A DNA stretch of 64,000 bases from CAXBDP01 sp963974465 (GCA_049340005.1 JBMPIY010000015.1), one strand, 5' to 3'; positions 1 to 9,748 are shown, counted from the stretch's first letter. The notes: generated by a model not told the origin, from the letters alone. Translations and numbers: made by a program.

Positions 1-25
1 CAGTTTAAGTTCATCTAATTGAATT

Positions 26-463
26 TTATGCAAGGTTCTTTTTATGATTGAGGATAATATTAAAGTCACTCAACCTTTCTTTATCATTTATTTCAAGAAT
101 CAATGGAATGAGTTTCCCAATCGGTTTTGCACCAGCAAATGAAGACTTAATCGCATCATTGAAATCTAAATCCATAAGACCCTGACGAGTTTTTTCGGTA
201 AAATAGAATCCCGCTTTGATATACTCTTTCCAAACAGATAACCAAACAATTGTTTTTTTCTTATATGTAACTTTACCTAACCAAGCCTTTCCATCTTTGT
301 AGTATCTCCAATTAAGCGTAAGTCCTGCTGCCGCAATATTCTGGTTAACTTTATCCAAAATATCATAAATTGGCTTATCAAGAATACCCTTGAAGAGTTT
401 ATCGGTAGGCTCTTCTTCTTGATTTCTGAGAAGTTGCTGGGGATGTTTTTCTTCCCTTTTCAT
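26..463 (-). CDS. DUF3788-like protein
   Basis: Small soluble protein of 145 aa without signal peptide or membrane segment. The central pattern (NWRYYKDGKAWLGKV, then KKTIVWLSVW, FYFTEKTRQG and AKPIGKLIPLI) is the kind seen in DUF3788-family proteins of Bacteroidota and Firmicutes; the biochemical role of that family is not established. It stands alone on the minus strand. A copy of the island's spacer repeat begins about 45 bp upstream of the start, so it is probably an accessory-array gene like those at 9.5-35.8 kb. Family assignment is from motif memory and moderately sure. Confidence 0.7.
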   Translation of the reverse strand: MKREEKHPQQLLRNQEEEPTDKLFKGILDKPIYDILDKVNQNIAAAGLTLNWRYYKDGKAWLGKVTYKKKTIVWLSVWKEYIKAGFYFTEKTRQGLMDLDFNDAIKSSFAGAKPIGKLIPLILEINDKERLSDFNIILNHKKNLA

Positions 464-508
464 AGTTTCAGTTTTTTCTTAAAGAGATAGATATTCGGTT
501 TGAATGAG

Positions 509-745
509 GTTCTGACTAACGAAAATAAAAACCTCCAATCTGACTGATTTTGATGGCTAAGTCATCATTTTCAGTCCGAATATAATGATTTTTATATCAG
601 CTCGACCAATCTGATTTTCCTCTTTTGAGTCTGGAATAGCTAACCTTATATGGAGATACATGGAATTCCGTCCTCTTACAAATTCAAAATCGTAACAGCC
701 AGCAGCTATTACCTTACCCCTCTATGAAAACTAACTTATAGAAAA
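509..745 (-). repeat. spacer repeat type B, copy 1
   Basis: Begins with TTCTGACTAACGAAAATAAA, followed by an AAGTC.TCATTTTCAG block and later a TGGAATTCC block. Related sequences lie just upstream of minus-strand genes at 12.5, 15.6, 21.0 and 33.7 kb. The rest of the 464-1000 spacer holds no supported gene. Confidence 0.7.
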
Positions 746-1004
746 ATGGATTGTAAACCTTCAGATAAATTAGAAATTCTCCAGTTAGACTATGCAATTA
801 ACCCCTCTCACTTTTTTTGCTTATAACTGTTATATTTTGATGCTTTTCATACCTCTATGCAGCAGAAAATCATTCACTTCTAACTGCTCCATTTTTCTTT
901 TATACGACCTCATTCATAAGCTTTTGACATAATTCGTTAATTGATCGAAATTCCCTTGGCAATTGCCGAAACTGGGAAAACCTCATTTGCAATAATCACA
1001 CAAT

Positions 1005-1038
1005 GTTCGCTACCGAACGACAAAGTCCGCTAGCGAAC
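1005..1038. promoter_or_regulatory. paired 14-bp palindromic operator-like sites
   Basis: GTTCGCTACCGAAC (1005-1018) and GTCCGCTAGCGAAC (1025-1038) are two near-palindromes with starts exactly 20 bp apart, about two helical turns. They lie roughly 130 bp upstream of the FtsX permease start. Paired sites on one face of the helix are typical of activator binding. The binding protein is unknown. Confidence 0.5.
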
Positions 1039-1089
1039 GTGTGTATGAGAAAATTGTATTAATACGCACTGATTTTCAGTATTTTGCGC

Positions 1090-1105
1090 TTGGCATGGTA
1101 TTCGA
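1090..1105 (+). promoter_or_regulatory. weak sigma-54-like promoter candidate
   Basis: TTGGCATGGTATTCGA matches the -24 half of the sigma-54 consensus (TTGGCAC) well, but the -12 GC reads GA. It lies 50-80 bp downstream of the paired palindromes and 65-80 bp upstream of the permease start, a suitable geometry. The -12 mismatch keeps confidence low. Confidence 0.25.
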
Positions 1106-1169
1106 AAACATAAATTTTCTATTTATGTCATTTTGAGCAATGGTATATATAGAAAATAACCTTTTTGAT

Positions 1170-3530
1170 ATGATAAAAAACTACTTGAAGACTTCCTTTC
1201 GCAACCTCTTTCGCCATAAAGGGTATACCATGATCAATGTACTGGGTCTTGGAGTAGGGCTTGCCACTTGTATGTTGATCTTGCTTTGGGCAATTGACGA
1301 GTGGAAATATGACGGGTTCCACGATAAGTCTGACCGCATTTATAGTGTCTTGATCAACAATACCTATCCTGACGGAGAAATCAAGACCCATGGGGCTACT
1401 CCTTCTATATTGGCCGAAGCTATAGAACAGGAAATCCCTGAGGTGGAAATGATTGCACGGACAAGCATGAATGAAAAGCTGCTCCTCAAACATGAGAAAA
1501 ATTCATTCCTTGAAAATGGAATATATGCTGAACCAGCTCTTTTTCAAATCTTTAGTTTTCCCATGCTCAAAGGGAGGATGGAAACCCTGAACGGAAATCA
1601 GAATACCATCGCCATCTCCGAAAAACTGGCTGAAAAGCTATTTGCAGATAAGGATCCAATTGGAAAGCTGATAGAAGTCAACCAACAGCACCAATTGGTG
1701 GTAAACAGTGTCTTTGCCGATATCCCTGCACATTCCACTATTCAGTTTGATTTTGTCCTTCCATTTGAAATTTTTCTTGAAGAAAATCCTTGGTCACGTA
1801 ACTGGCCAAGTGGGGGTACGCGTACTTACGTAGTCTTGCACCATGGTACAGATGTAGAAACAGCTAACCTGAAGCTTTCCCCATTGGTATCCAAAAACTG
1901 TCCTGAGTGTACTAGTAGCCCATTTTTATTTCAATACTCCCGATCAAGATTATACTCCAAGTTCGAAAATGGTCAGGAGGCTGGGGGAAAGATAGAAAAA
2001 GTGGTTCTATTCTGTCTGATAGGGCTGATTATTTTAGTCATGGCTTGCATCAATTTCACCAACCTTGCTACTGCCAGAGCTTCTACCAGAGGCAAGGAAG
2101 TAGCAGTGAGAAAAGTAATTGGCTCCGGAAGATCTGGCCTGATGCTGCAATTTTTATTGGAATCAACCATTCTTTCATTCATGGCGCTGGGATTGTCCCT
2201 TGTGCTGGTCAATTCACTTCTGCCTTACTTTAGTGAAATCACAGGAAAAAACATCACAGGGAGGGATTTGGACAATACATTTCTGCTAGGGGCTGGCCTA
2301 TTGACCCTGATCTGTGGCTTGCTGGCAGGAGCTTACCCTGCCTTTTTTCTATCCTCTTTCAAACCTATTTCAGTACTGAAAGGGGGCAAAACGCCTATGT
2401 TGACAGGATCAAGGTTGAGAAAGTCTTTAGTCGTAATTCAGTTGGCTGCATCAGTCATACTAGTAGTCGGCAGCTTGACGGTCTATAGCCAGTTAGACTA
2501 CATCACCAAGAAAGACCTTGGATATGAGAAAGAAAACGTCATTATAATCGATCCTGAGCAAGAGGTATTGAGAAACCCAGAGGTTTTCAAACAGGAGTTA
2601 CTGAATTTTCCGGGGATACAAAGTGCAGGTTTTGTTGGGAGTGATATCCTGACCATCCCTATCGTAACCGATGAGGTATCATGGAGTGGAAAGCCAGAAG
2701 GCAGTACTATTTTCTTCAAACTGCTACGCTGTGACCAAGATTTCCTTCCAACTTTGGGTATCCCCTTGGTGGCTGGGAGGAATTTTTCCTTAGAGCAGCC
2801 GCAAACCCCACTATATATGCTCAATAAAAAAGCCATTGAAGTGATGGGGATCAACGCTGAAGAGGCCATTGGTATGGAACTGGATGTATGGAATGGTTTA
2901 GGGCAGGTTATTGGTGTTACAGAAGATTTCCACAACAATAGTCTTAGAGAAGACATTGAACCTATGGTTTTTATGTATTCTACTAACGTGGGCTTCCATT
3001 ATTATATCAAAACTAATAAAGGGTATGAGATGGATGAAAGTCTGACTCACATTGAAAAAACGCTAAAAAAGCTCAGTCCGGATCAGCCATTTGAGTATAG
3101 TTTTTTAGATGAAGCGTTTGAACGAGAATATCAAATGGAAAAAGTACTGGGCAAATTATCATTGGGCTTTACCGTTGTTGCGTTGCTGATTGTATGTTTA
3201 GGGCTATTTGGACTATCTTCCTTTGCTGCGGCCAAGCGGGTCAAAGAGTTGGGTATTAGAAAAGTCTTTGGTGCATCAACTGGCCAATTATGGTTCCTGA
3301 TTTCAAAGGATTTCACGATCCTGACCTTATTGGGATTGCTTATCGGATTCCCCTTAGCCTGGTATACGGCAAAAACCTATCTTTCCGGTTTTGCCTATCA
3401 TACTACACTTGGCTTAGCAGTTTATGTATACACAGCAATTGGGCTAATGGGAATAGCCTTACTAACCGTCACCTTTCAGTCCCTTAAAGCAGCACTAATC
3501 AATCCGGTAAATTCCTTGCGAGACGAATAA
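1170..3530 (+). CDS. FtsX/MacB-type ABC transporter permease
   Basis: Inner-membrane permease of the MacB_PCD plus FtsX architecture, present twice in tandem (786 aa from this start). An N-terminal helix (YTMINVLGLGVGLATCMLIL) is followed by a periplasmic domain, an FtsX three-helix block around residues 275-410, a second periplasmic domain, and a second FtsX block near residues 660-780. The conserved turns KEVAVRKVIGSGR and KELGIRKVFGAST mark the two FtsX cores. These proteins usually pair with a LolD/MacB-like ATPase in efflux or envelope export; none is adjacent. I chose ATG 1170 (MIKNYLKTSFRN) because family members begin there; an in-frame ATG at 1140 adds ten residues. It stands alone and is convergent with the next gene. 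The paired palindromes upstream suggest inducible control. Confidence 0.9.
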   Translation: MIKNYLKTSFRNLFRHKGYTMINVLGLGVGLATCMLILLWAIDEWKYDGFHDKSDRIYSVLINNTYPDGEIKTHGATPSILAEAIEQEIPEVEMIARTSMNEKLLLKHEKNSFLENGIYAEPALFQIFSFPMLKGRMETLNGNQNTIAISEKLAEKLFADKDPIGKLIEVNQQHQLVVNSVFADIPAHSTIQFDFVLPFEIFLEENPWSRNWPSGGTRTYVVLHHGTDVETANLKLSPLVSKNCPECTSSPFLFQYSRSRLYSKFENGQEAGGKIEKVVLFCLIGLIILVMACINFTNLATARASTRGKEVAVRKVIGSGRSGLMLQFLLESTILSFMALGLSLVLVNSLLPYFSEITGKNITGRDLDNTFLLGAGLLTLICGLLAGAYPAFFLSSFKPISVLKGGKTPMLTGSRLRKSLVVIQLAASVILVVGSLTVYSQLDYITKKDLGYEKENVIIIDPEQEVLRNPEVFKQELLNFPGIQSAGFVGSDILTIPIVTDEVSWSGKPEGSTIFFKLLRCDQDFLPTLGIPLVAGRNFSLEQPQTPLYMLNKKAIEVMGINAEEAIGMELDVWNGLGQVIGVTEDFHNNSLREDIEPMVFMYSTNVGFHYYIKTNKGYEMDESLTHIEKTLKKLSPDQPFEYSFLDEAFEREYQMEKVLGKLSLGFTVVALLIVCLGLFGLSSFAAAKRVKELGIRKVFGASTGQLWFLISKDFTILTLLGLLIGFPLAWYTAKTYLSGFAYHTTLGLAVYVYTAIGLMGIALLTVTFQSLKAALINPVNSLRDE

Positions 3531-3650
3531 GAAGGCACTCTATGAAAGCTTGTCTTATAGACTACCATCTCTCATATCCTAAACTTACATGATACTTTCA
3601 CAGTGTTCCACAACCATGGATTGATAAAGTCTTACTTGTTAACTAACATC

Positions 3651-6600
3651 CTACTTAATGCTATCCACCTGTTCAAACAAATCTGTTAAAACATATTGCA
3701 ACGAATCCGGGGTAACTTCTCGAAAATACTGCATTAAGTCCAAGGTAGTAGCGTAACGATTTGGTTTTTTGAGATTGTTAAAGGAATGCCAATCATTCAA
3801 AAAATCCTGTAATGCATTATTTACATTTTCTTCCCCAATATGTTTTTGTAATTCGTACATAACAAGTGCTCCTTTATTGTAATAGATGTGTTCTTCATTT
3901 TCAACCAAGACTAATGGCAGTTCCTCCTTTTTTGACTTTAAGTTAGCTTCTGTGTAATCATCCAATTGAAGTTTTAAGAATTGTTGAACTTTTTCATCAC
4001 TATATTTTTCTCTAAGTACCATCATCGCAGAATATTGCGCCAGTGTCTCCAAAATCATGTTTTGTCCCTGTACGTTTGCAGCTTCCAGTTGTAGGCCCCA
4101 CCATTGGTGAGCCACTTCATGCGCAGTAATATAAAATGCCATATCCACATCTTTTTCATCATCAATATCCATAATAAAACCGATAGCCTCCGAAAAAGGA
4201 ATGATGCCTGGCAGAGATTGGGCAAATGATCGATACCTTGGAAACTCCACGATACGAAGTTGCTTGTATTGGTACGGACTGAAATGAGTGCTGTAATAGT
4301 CCAACGACATTTTCATGGATTCCATCATACGAGTGAGGTTATATTCATGTCCTTTATGGTAATAAATCTCTAAATCAACAAGCTCCTTTGAAGTATTGCC
4401 TGATGGAATTGAAGTGTCTCTCATTACCTCATAGTGACCTGATACTATGGGATAAAAGTGAATGATTGACTGATTGGTTTTGTAGTGAAAATAATTGCGA
4501 CCATCCGAATTCCATGTTGCCAATAAATCGCCGGAAGTGAGTGCTGTTTGTGGAGCTTCTGTACTGATTACTATGTCTAAGGTGATACCATCCGAATCAC
4601 TTCCGCTGCGTGCATTCATCAATTCTCTTACATCATCACGTTGGGCTTTTTGCAATCGTGGAGCCAGTTTAAAATCTTTTCGATCGTCTTCATCCTGCAG
4701 TTCATATTTTTTCTGATAACCAAAACTCGGCAGGTCGGCATTGTCGAAGAAGGTTCCATTGTATACCACGTCGGTATCGGAATTATCCGCTTCAAAACCC
4801 TTTGGCTGTAAGGTTTGTCTGAAGTTCATTTTTAGGGTATCACCAGAAGCTAAGGGTTGGCTCAATTCGTAAATTATGTAATGATATTTGTTAAATGTGT
4901 TGTTAACAGTCGCTCTACGGTCAAAGCTTATATCCATTAATTCTACATTTGACTCAATTAGCTTTTGTACATGAATTTCACGAATGGGTTTTTGCGATGT
5001 ATTGGTGACAATATAATAGCCTGTTATTTCATAGGCTCTTTGTGATGGGAACAGATCAAGTTGCAGGTTGACATCTATAATTTTTGGCTGTGGAATATAT
5101 TCAAACTGCTTTAGCGTCTTTTCATAATCAGCTCTAAAATTATTTTGCTCACCTGTTGTCCAGAATTCATTTAACACATTGGTATTATAAAAAATGTACC
5201 CACCTATGCCAATGAAGAGACCTGAGCATACTATGCTAAATGTTACTAAAGGTTTTCCAATTTGCTTTATCCCACTCCTCCATCGTTTCCTCAATTCTGT
5301 TTCGTTCCCCTTTATCATTAAGATACTAGCGAAGATCAAGAGCAGCAGCCCAAACAACAGCCAATAGATTTTCACCCAGAGATAGGCAGTCAGAAAGTGC
5401 CCATAACCATTCATATCCGAGTAGGTGGCCAGGGCATGTCCACCAAAGTTGAGTAAGGCATGTTCCAAACCAAATATACCTATAGCGACATTGATGATCG
5501 CGAATGCAATGGTGGCAAGCATCCCCATAAACTTATTTCCGGTAAGTGCCTGAAGAAATATCGCCGCAAATGTGTACAAAGCTAGGAATGGAAATAGCTC
5601 TAAAAAGAATCCAAAGAAATAGACATCCAATTCGTAGCGATAGTAGCCGTTCAATGTTTGAAACAGAATGCCGGCGGCAATAAGAGAAAGCATGACAATG
5701 GCATAGATGAGTAGTAATCCCAGAAATCTGCTGCTCACATTAACAAAACTAGAGAAGGGCGTGGCGTCATAAATGAGGTCAAGCTTTACGTCCTTTTCCT
5801 TCCACATAATTTCACCGGAATAAAAAACCAAAATGATCATGAAGAAGTAAATGGACATCTCGCGCAATTCTTCGATAATGAGATACGTGGTTGGATAACT
5901 ATCTACTCCATAGGAGGTGCCTAAACTCACCGAGTTGACAAGAATAATAATAAAACAGCACAGAATAATCGCCCAAAAGGATTTGAGCTTGAGTATGGAA
6001 ACACTATGAAACCAAGCATTGAGTAATAGCTGTGCGAACTGTGCCTTACGATGATAGACAGATGTAACTGAGGGTAGCCGCTTAGTGAACGTATCCGGCA
6101 AGGTTTTAACTTTTTGTTTCTGCTTTCTATTGAAAGCCTTTTCATTTACTACCATCAACTTAAACTTGATGTAGCCAATCGTCAGGACGGAAATGCCCAA
6201 CCCTATCCAGAAGAGTTTGTTAAGCAGCATAATCCCCGACACAGGAATAAGTAGAGCATTTCTATCCATTACCGTCCACTCCTTACTTGCTTTGGTTAAT
6301 GTGGTCAATGAAAAGGGATCCAGTAAGGCTTGAAAAGTTTCATTGGTAATGCCTTTGGTGATCATAAACAAAACAAAAATGACTACACCCTGCGTGTACA
6401 CTACCATTAGATTTTTGCTGAGCGCACCAGTAGCAAAAAACACTGAAGCTCCAAAAAACAAGGTAGGCAGAACCACCCAAAGAAAGGGTTGCAGATAATT
6501 TATAAATTGAAAGGGCAAAAACTCTTTTGGATCGTTCCAGGGCATAAATTCTCCGAGCATCATTCCCCATAACACACCACTGAAAATACAGAATAAAACG

Positions 6601-6926
6601 ACGAAGGATCCTAAGAAACGACCTAATAAGTAATCCTTCTTGGAGATAGGGTTGACATAAATAAGTGAAGTAATATCGTACTGAAAGTCACGTAGTACAG
6701 GAACACCCATAATCATAGATCCAATAATCATGGACAATCCCGTAATAGCACCCATGGCTTTAGCAATCACGAGTGGAGAATTCTTCTTGACCAATCCTAA
6801 ATCTATTCCCTGAAATACAAATTCAACGCCTACTAATGATAACAAGAATAGAAGGAGAAAGAAGAAATACGTTTCAGGTCTTTTCAATCTATATTTCAAT
6901 TCGAATATGAAAAATTCGTATAGCAT
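3651..6926 (-). CDS. ABC-2 permease fused to M1-family metallopeptidase
   Basis: Large membrane protein of 1091 aa. Roughly the first 560 residues form two blocks of ABC-2-type membrane helices. The C-terminal part, from about 640, is an M1 (gluzincin) aminopeptidase-like domain. The zinc motif HEVAHQWWG lies near residue 936, and the downstream glutamate sits in NMILETLAQY, giving HExxH-x18-E. The usual GAMEN substrate motif is not evident; GIIPFSEAIGF stands in that area. The fusion is a known Bacteroidota arrangement. The ATPase gene lies 12 bp upstream on the same strand, so the two should form one transporter whose external domain cleaves or binds a peptide. The substrate is unknown. The divergent LytS/LytTR pair is the likely regulator. 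Confidence 0.88.
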   Translation of the reverse strand: MLYEFFIFELKYRLKRPETYFFFLLLFLLSLVGVEFVFQGIDLGLVKKNSPLVIAKAMGAITGLSMIIGSMIMGVPVLRDFQYDITSLIYVNPISKKDYLLGRFLGSFVVLFCIFSGVLWGMMLGEFMPWNDPKEFLPFQFINYLQPFLWVVLPTLFFGASVFFATGALSKNLMVVYTQGVVIFVLFMITKGITNETFQALLDPFSLTTLTKASKEWTVMDRNALLIPVSGIMLLNKLFWIGLGISVLTIGYIKFKLMVVNEKAFNRKQKQKVKTLPDTFTKRLPSVTSVYHRKAQFAQLLLNAWFHSVSILKLKSFWAIILCCFIIILVNSVSLGTSYGVDSYPTTYLIIEELREMSIYFFMIILVFYSGEIMWKEKDVKLDLIYDATPFSSFVNVSSRFLGLLLIYAIVMLSLIAAGILFQTLNGYYRYELDVYFFGFFLELFPFLALYTFAAIFLQALTGNKFMGMLATIAFAIINVAIGIFGLEHALLNFGGHALATYSDMNGYGHFLTAYLWVKIYWLLFGLLLLIFASILMIKGNETELRKRWRSGIKQIGKPLVTFSIVCSGLFIGIGGYIFYNTNVLNEFWTTGEQNNFRADYEKTLKQFEYIPQPKIIDVNLQLDLFPSQRAYEITGYYIVTNTSQKPIREIHVQKLIESNVELMDISFDRRATVNNTFNKYHYIIYELSQPLASGDTLKMNFRQTLQPKGFEADNSDTDVVYNGTFFDNADLPSFGYQKKYELQDEDDRKDFKLAPRLQKAQRDDVRELMNARSGSDSDGITLDIVISTEAPQTALTSGDLLATWNSDGRNYFHYKTNQSIIHFYPIVSGHYEVMRDTSIPSGNTSKELVDLEIYYHKGHEYNLTRMMESMKMSLDYYSTHFSPYQYKQLRIVEFPRYRSFAQSLPGIIPFSEAIGFIMDIDDEKDVDMAFYITAHEVAHQWWGLQLEAANVQGQNMILETLAQYSAMMVLREKYSDEKVQQFLKLQLDDYTEANLKSKKEELPLVLVENEEHIYYNKGALVMYELQKHIGEENVNNALQDFLNDWHSFNNLKKPNRYATTLDLMQYFREVTPDSLQYVLTDLFEQVDSIK

Positions 6927-6938
6927 GATGTGTTGAGA

Positions 6939-7811
6939 TTAGGCGTTAAAAATTTGAGACATGTAGACATCTTCCAAGTTGGCCTCAATAGGTTTGAACG
7001 ATTCCCCAGGATGGGTGTCACTGAGCACATGAACCAATTGCCTCCCTAAATACAAGCGGTCACTGATCACGTGATACTCCTTTTTGTAGTGTTCCAATTC
7101 GTTTTTGGGTATGGTTTTCTCATACAATCGCCCATTAAGGCTTTCTATGATTTGCAGGGGATTTCCCTGAACAACCACTTTGCCTTTGTTAATAATGGCC
7201 ATCATGGTACATAATTCTTTTACATCGTCAACAATGTGCGTGGAGAGTATCACGATAGTTTGCTCTCCCACTTCACTTAACAGGTTATAAAACCGGTTCC
7301 GCTCTACTGGGTCTAAGCCTGCTGTTGGCTCATCGACAATCAATAGCTTTGGATTATTCAACAAGGCCTGAGCAATACCAAAGCGTTGCTTCATTCCTCC
7401 TGAGAACTCTCCCAATTTTTGCTTTCGAACCTCATACAGATTTACCTTATGAAGAAGTGCGTGTACAATTTCTTTACGCTCTCTTCGATTCATTATTCCT
7501 TTTAATACCGCCAAATGGTTCAATAGCATCTCAGCAGAAAGTGCCGGATATACACCAAATTGCTGTGGCAGATAACCCAATATTTTTCGCAGTTCATTCG
7601 GGTGCTCTAAAATATTGAGCCTTCCCAATTGAATACTTCCGGAGTCAGCTTCCTGTAAGGTCGCTAGTGTACGCATGAGTGTTGATTTGCCTGCTCCATT
7701 AGATCCCAGCAGTCCAAACATACCTTTGGGGATTTGTAATGAAATATTTTGAAGTGCTTTAACTCCGTTGTTATATGTTTTAGAAAGATCAGTTATGATT
7801 AGTTTGTCCAT
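6939..7811 (-). CDS. ABC transporter ATP-binding protein
   Basis: Cytoplasmic ATPase of 290 aa. Walker A GSNGAGKST is at residues 36-44, the signature SGGMKQR at 137-143, Walker B LLIVDEP around 156-162, and the switch histidine in STHIV near 192. The C-terminal extension after about residue 215 is typical of ATPases paired with ABC-2 permeases. It lies 12 bp upstream of the permease/M1 fusion, so the two are almost certainly one operon reading left. It is divergent from lytS across a 200-bp spacer that carries a palindrome. Confidence 0.93.
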   Translation of the reverse strand: MDKLIITDLSKTYNNGVKALQNISLQIPKGMFGLLGSNGAGKSTLMRTLATLQEADSGSIQLGRLNILEHPNELRKILGYLPQQFGVYPALSAEMLLNHLAVLKGIMNRRERKEIVHALLHKVNLYEVRKQKLGEFSGGMKQRFGIAQALLNNPKLLIVDEPTAGLDPVERNRFYNLLSEVGEQTIVILSTHIVDDVKELCTMMAIINKGKVVVQGNPLQIIESLNGRLYEKTIPKNELEHYKKEYHVISDRLYLGRQLVHVLSDTHPGESFKPIEANLEDVYMSQIFNA

Positions 7812-7935
7812 GATTAAGTAAATTTTGATCCAATACTAGGGTGGAGAAAAGAATTGAAAAAACAACTGGGACGGATGGGTATATTGTAGGTGTGGATTGC
7901 TTATGGTACAATTAAAATCAATTGATCCATATAAA

Positions 7936-7958
7936 CTGTGCGTTCGTCACACGCACAG
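7936..7958. promoter_or_regulatory. perfect 8-bp inverted repeat in divergent promoter region
   Basis: CTGTGCGT, seven spacer bases, then ACGCACAG form an exact palindrome midway between the start codons of the ABC operon and the LytS gene. Its position suits an operator controlling both units. LytTR proteins more often bind imperfect direct repeats, so the regulator could be another protein. Confidence 0.4.
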
Positions 7959-8011
7959 ATACATCTGCAACAACTATTAGATGCAACTTGAATTTTGCAT
8001 AGTTTTGTGAG

Positions 8012-8806
8012 ATGACTTTATTAAAAAAACCTTTCAATAAACAACTTCTTCAAAGGCTGGTGCCTTACCTTTTTATCTTGACGACCATTGTCATTGTGGT
8101 TTTCAATGATCTATTTGGAGAGGATGAAGGGTTTGTAATTTTCAGTCTATTGTTTTTCACTTCGATGGCAGTCTGGATGATACGTTGGGTAATTATTCAG
8201 ATCAAATTCATACTCCTACTCAAAAAGGAAAAAACACAAGCTGAATTAATGCATTTGAAAAGTCAGGTAAACCCACACTTTTTTTTCAATACATTGAATA
8301 ACCTGTATGGATTAGTAGAGCAAGACACGGCTAAAGCACAGCAGTTAATTCTCAAATTATCCGACATGATGCGCTACAGTATCTATGAAGGACAAAATGA
8401 TTGGGTAACCTTAGCTGATGAAATAACCTATCTTGAAAACTACATGGATTTACATCGAATGCGTTACCATAAGGAGATTGCCATTCGTTTTGATATAGAG
8501 GCAGAAGATCGTAGTATTAAAATCATGCCCTTACTATTTATTATTATGGTGGAAAATGCTTTTAAGCATGGAGTAGAAAAACTAAGAAAAGATGCTTTCG
8601 TTCACATTCGCTTAAGGGCCACAAAGCAGCTTGTTGATTTTGAAATTGAAAATAACTTTGATGTAGACGAGAAGAGCGATAGTGAAGGAATTGGTCTGAA
8701 TAACCTTCGACAACGATTAGAATTAGTTTATTTGAACAAACATGAGCTTGAAATATCCTCCCGCCAAGCCGACATTTATAAGATTCGATTAAGGCTTCAT
8801 TTATGA
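8012..8806 (+). CDS. LytS-type sensor histidine kinase
   Basis: Sensor kinase of the His_kinase (LytS/YehU) class, 264 aa. Two membrane helices (about 17-35 and 41-70) are followed by a cytoplasmic phosphoacceptor block, KSQVNPHFFFNTLNNLYG, with the histidine at residue 89. An ATP-binding domain follows with an N-box (MVENAFKHG) and a glycine box (GIGLNNLRQRL). It has no extracellular sensor domain, so it probably senses through the membrane or through a partner such as the neighbouring ABC system. The stop overlaps the start of the response regulator by 4 bp, indicating translational coupling. Confidence 0.93.
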   Translation: MTLLKKPFNKQLLQRLVPYLFILTTIVIVVFNDLFGEDEGFVIFSLLFFTSMAVWMIRWVIIQIKFILLLKKEKTQAELMHLKSQVNPHFFFNTLNNLYGLVEQDTAKAQQLILKLSDMMRYSIYEGQNDWVTLADEITYLENYMDLHRMRYHKEIAIRFDIEAEDRSIKIMPLLFIIMVENAFKHGVEKLRKDAFVHIRLRATKQLVDFEIENNFDVDEKSDSEGIGLNNLRQRLELVYLNKHELEISSRQADIYKIRLRLHL

Positions 8807-9507
8807 GTATCAAATACATGATAGTGGATGACGAATCGATTGCGCATGACATCATCAAGAAGTATTGTGCATTGTTGCCCAACATGCAACTGATGCAAGA
8901 CTGCTACGATGCTATTGAAGCGATCGACTATCTCAATAACAATACCGTTGATCTGATTTTTCTTGATTTAAACATGCCTAAGCTGCACGGGTTTGAGTTT
9001 CTAAAGACACTGCCCAATCAACCGAAAGTAATTGTTACCACTGCCTACAAAGAGCATGCATTGGAAGGATATGAATTGAATATCGTGGATTACTTATTGA
9101 AGCCTTTCTCATTCGAACGCTTTTTGAAGGCCGTTAATAAGGCAAGCATAGATGCGCTCAAAGTAACATCTACTATACAAAATGAAGTGAGTGATGGAAA
9201 GCCGGAAAGAATTTTTCTACGTTCAACAAACAAATATATACAAGTGGTACTTGATGATATTTTGTTTGTAGAGGCTTCAGGTAATTATATTAAAATTGTG
9301 CTAAAAGAAGAGATCATCACCTTACGCGGAACATTATCTTCACTAACTGAACATATTCCAACAGACGGTTTGATTCAGGTACATCGATCGTTTATGGTGG
9401 CACAAAAACACATCAAACGCATAGAAGGAAACCAGATATTTCTTGATAATTACACAGTGCCTATTGGGAAATTATTTAAGGTTCAGTTGGAACGGCTTTT
9501 AAAATAA
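8803..9507 (+). CDS. LytTR response regulator
   Basis: Two-domain regulator of 234 aa. The receiver domain (1-120) carries the acidic pair D9/D10, the phospho-acceptor D55 in LIFLDLNMP, and the conserved lysine in LLKPFSFERF. The DNA-binding domain (about 135-234) is of LytTR type (FLRSTNKYIQVVLDDILFVEASGNYIKI and the conserved VHRSFMV). It is the cognate partner of the overlapping LytS kinase. The likely target is the divergent ABC transporter/peptidase operon, as in similar loci; this is inferred from context. Confidence 0.94.
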   Translation: MSIKYMIVDDESIAHDIIKKYCALLPNMQLMQDCYDAIEAIDYLNNNTVDLIFLDLNMPKLHGFEFLKTLPNQPKVIVTTAYKEHALEGYELNIVDYLLKPFSFERFLKAVNKASIDALKVTSTIQNEVSDGKPERIFLRSTNKYIQVVLDDILFVEASGNYIKIVLKEEIITLRGTLSSLTEHIPTDGLIQVHRSFMVAQKHIKRIEGNQIFLDNYTVPIGKLFKVQLERLLK

Positions 9508-9589
9508 GTGCGCCTGAATTTATCACCTTTAGATGACTAAATTGTTCGGGTCTATTGCCGCCATTTGTAAGTTGTAGTTGCAGATTTTG

Positions 9590-9745
9590 AAGAACGTAAG
9601 TGTTTGTTAGGACATGGTGGTCATACCTACGGCAGATAAATGTGATACTTGACTGCCGACATGGCATTAGCATATCATGGGCTTATGTTTAATGTCGTCT
9701 ATTCATTAGTGGCTGTCGTTGTTTTTTCTGTTTGCCAAAATATAT
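9590..9745 (-). repeat. possible degenerate attC-like element
   Basis: The 9508-9748 spacer contains GTTAGGACATGGTGG and, further on, partly complementary GACATGGCATTAGC and ATGGGC segments around a CGGCAG/CTGCCG stem. This is the first spacer of the minus-strand island. The folding is poor compared with the copies near 28-33 kb. Confidence 0.3.
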
Positions 9746-9748
9746 TTT

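Noticed and set aside
1128..1493. 121-codon minus-strand ORF opposite the FtsX permease
   Set aside because: It is a shadow of the permease coding strand, which has strong family motifs in its own frame.
8000..8007. TAGTTTTG as promoter -7 box for the LytS gene
   Set aside because: It matches TAnnTTTG but ends only 4 bp before the ATG, too close for a normal leader.
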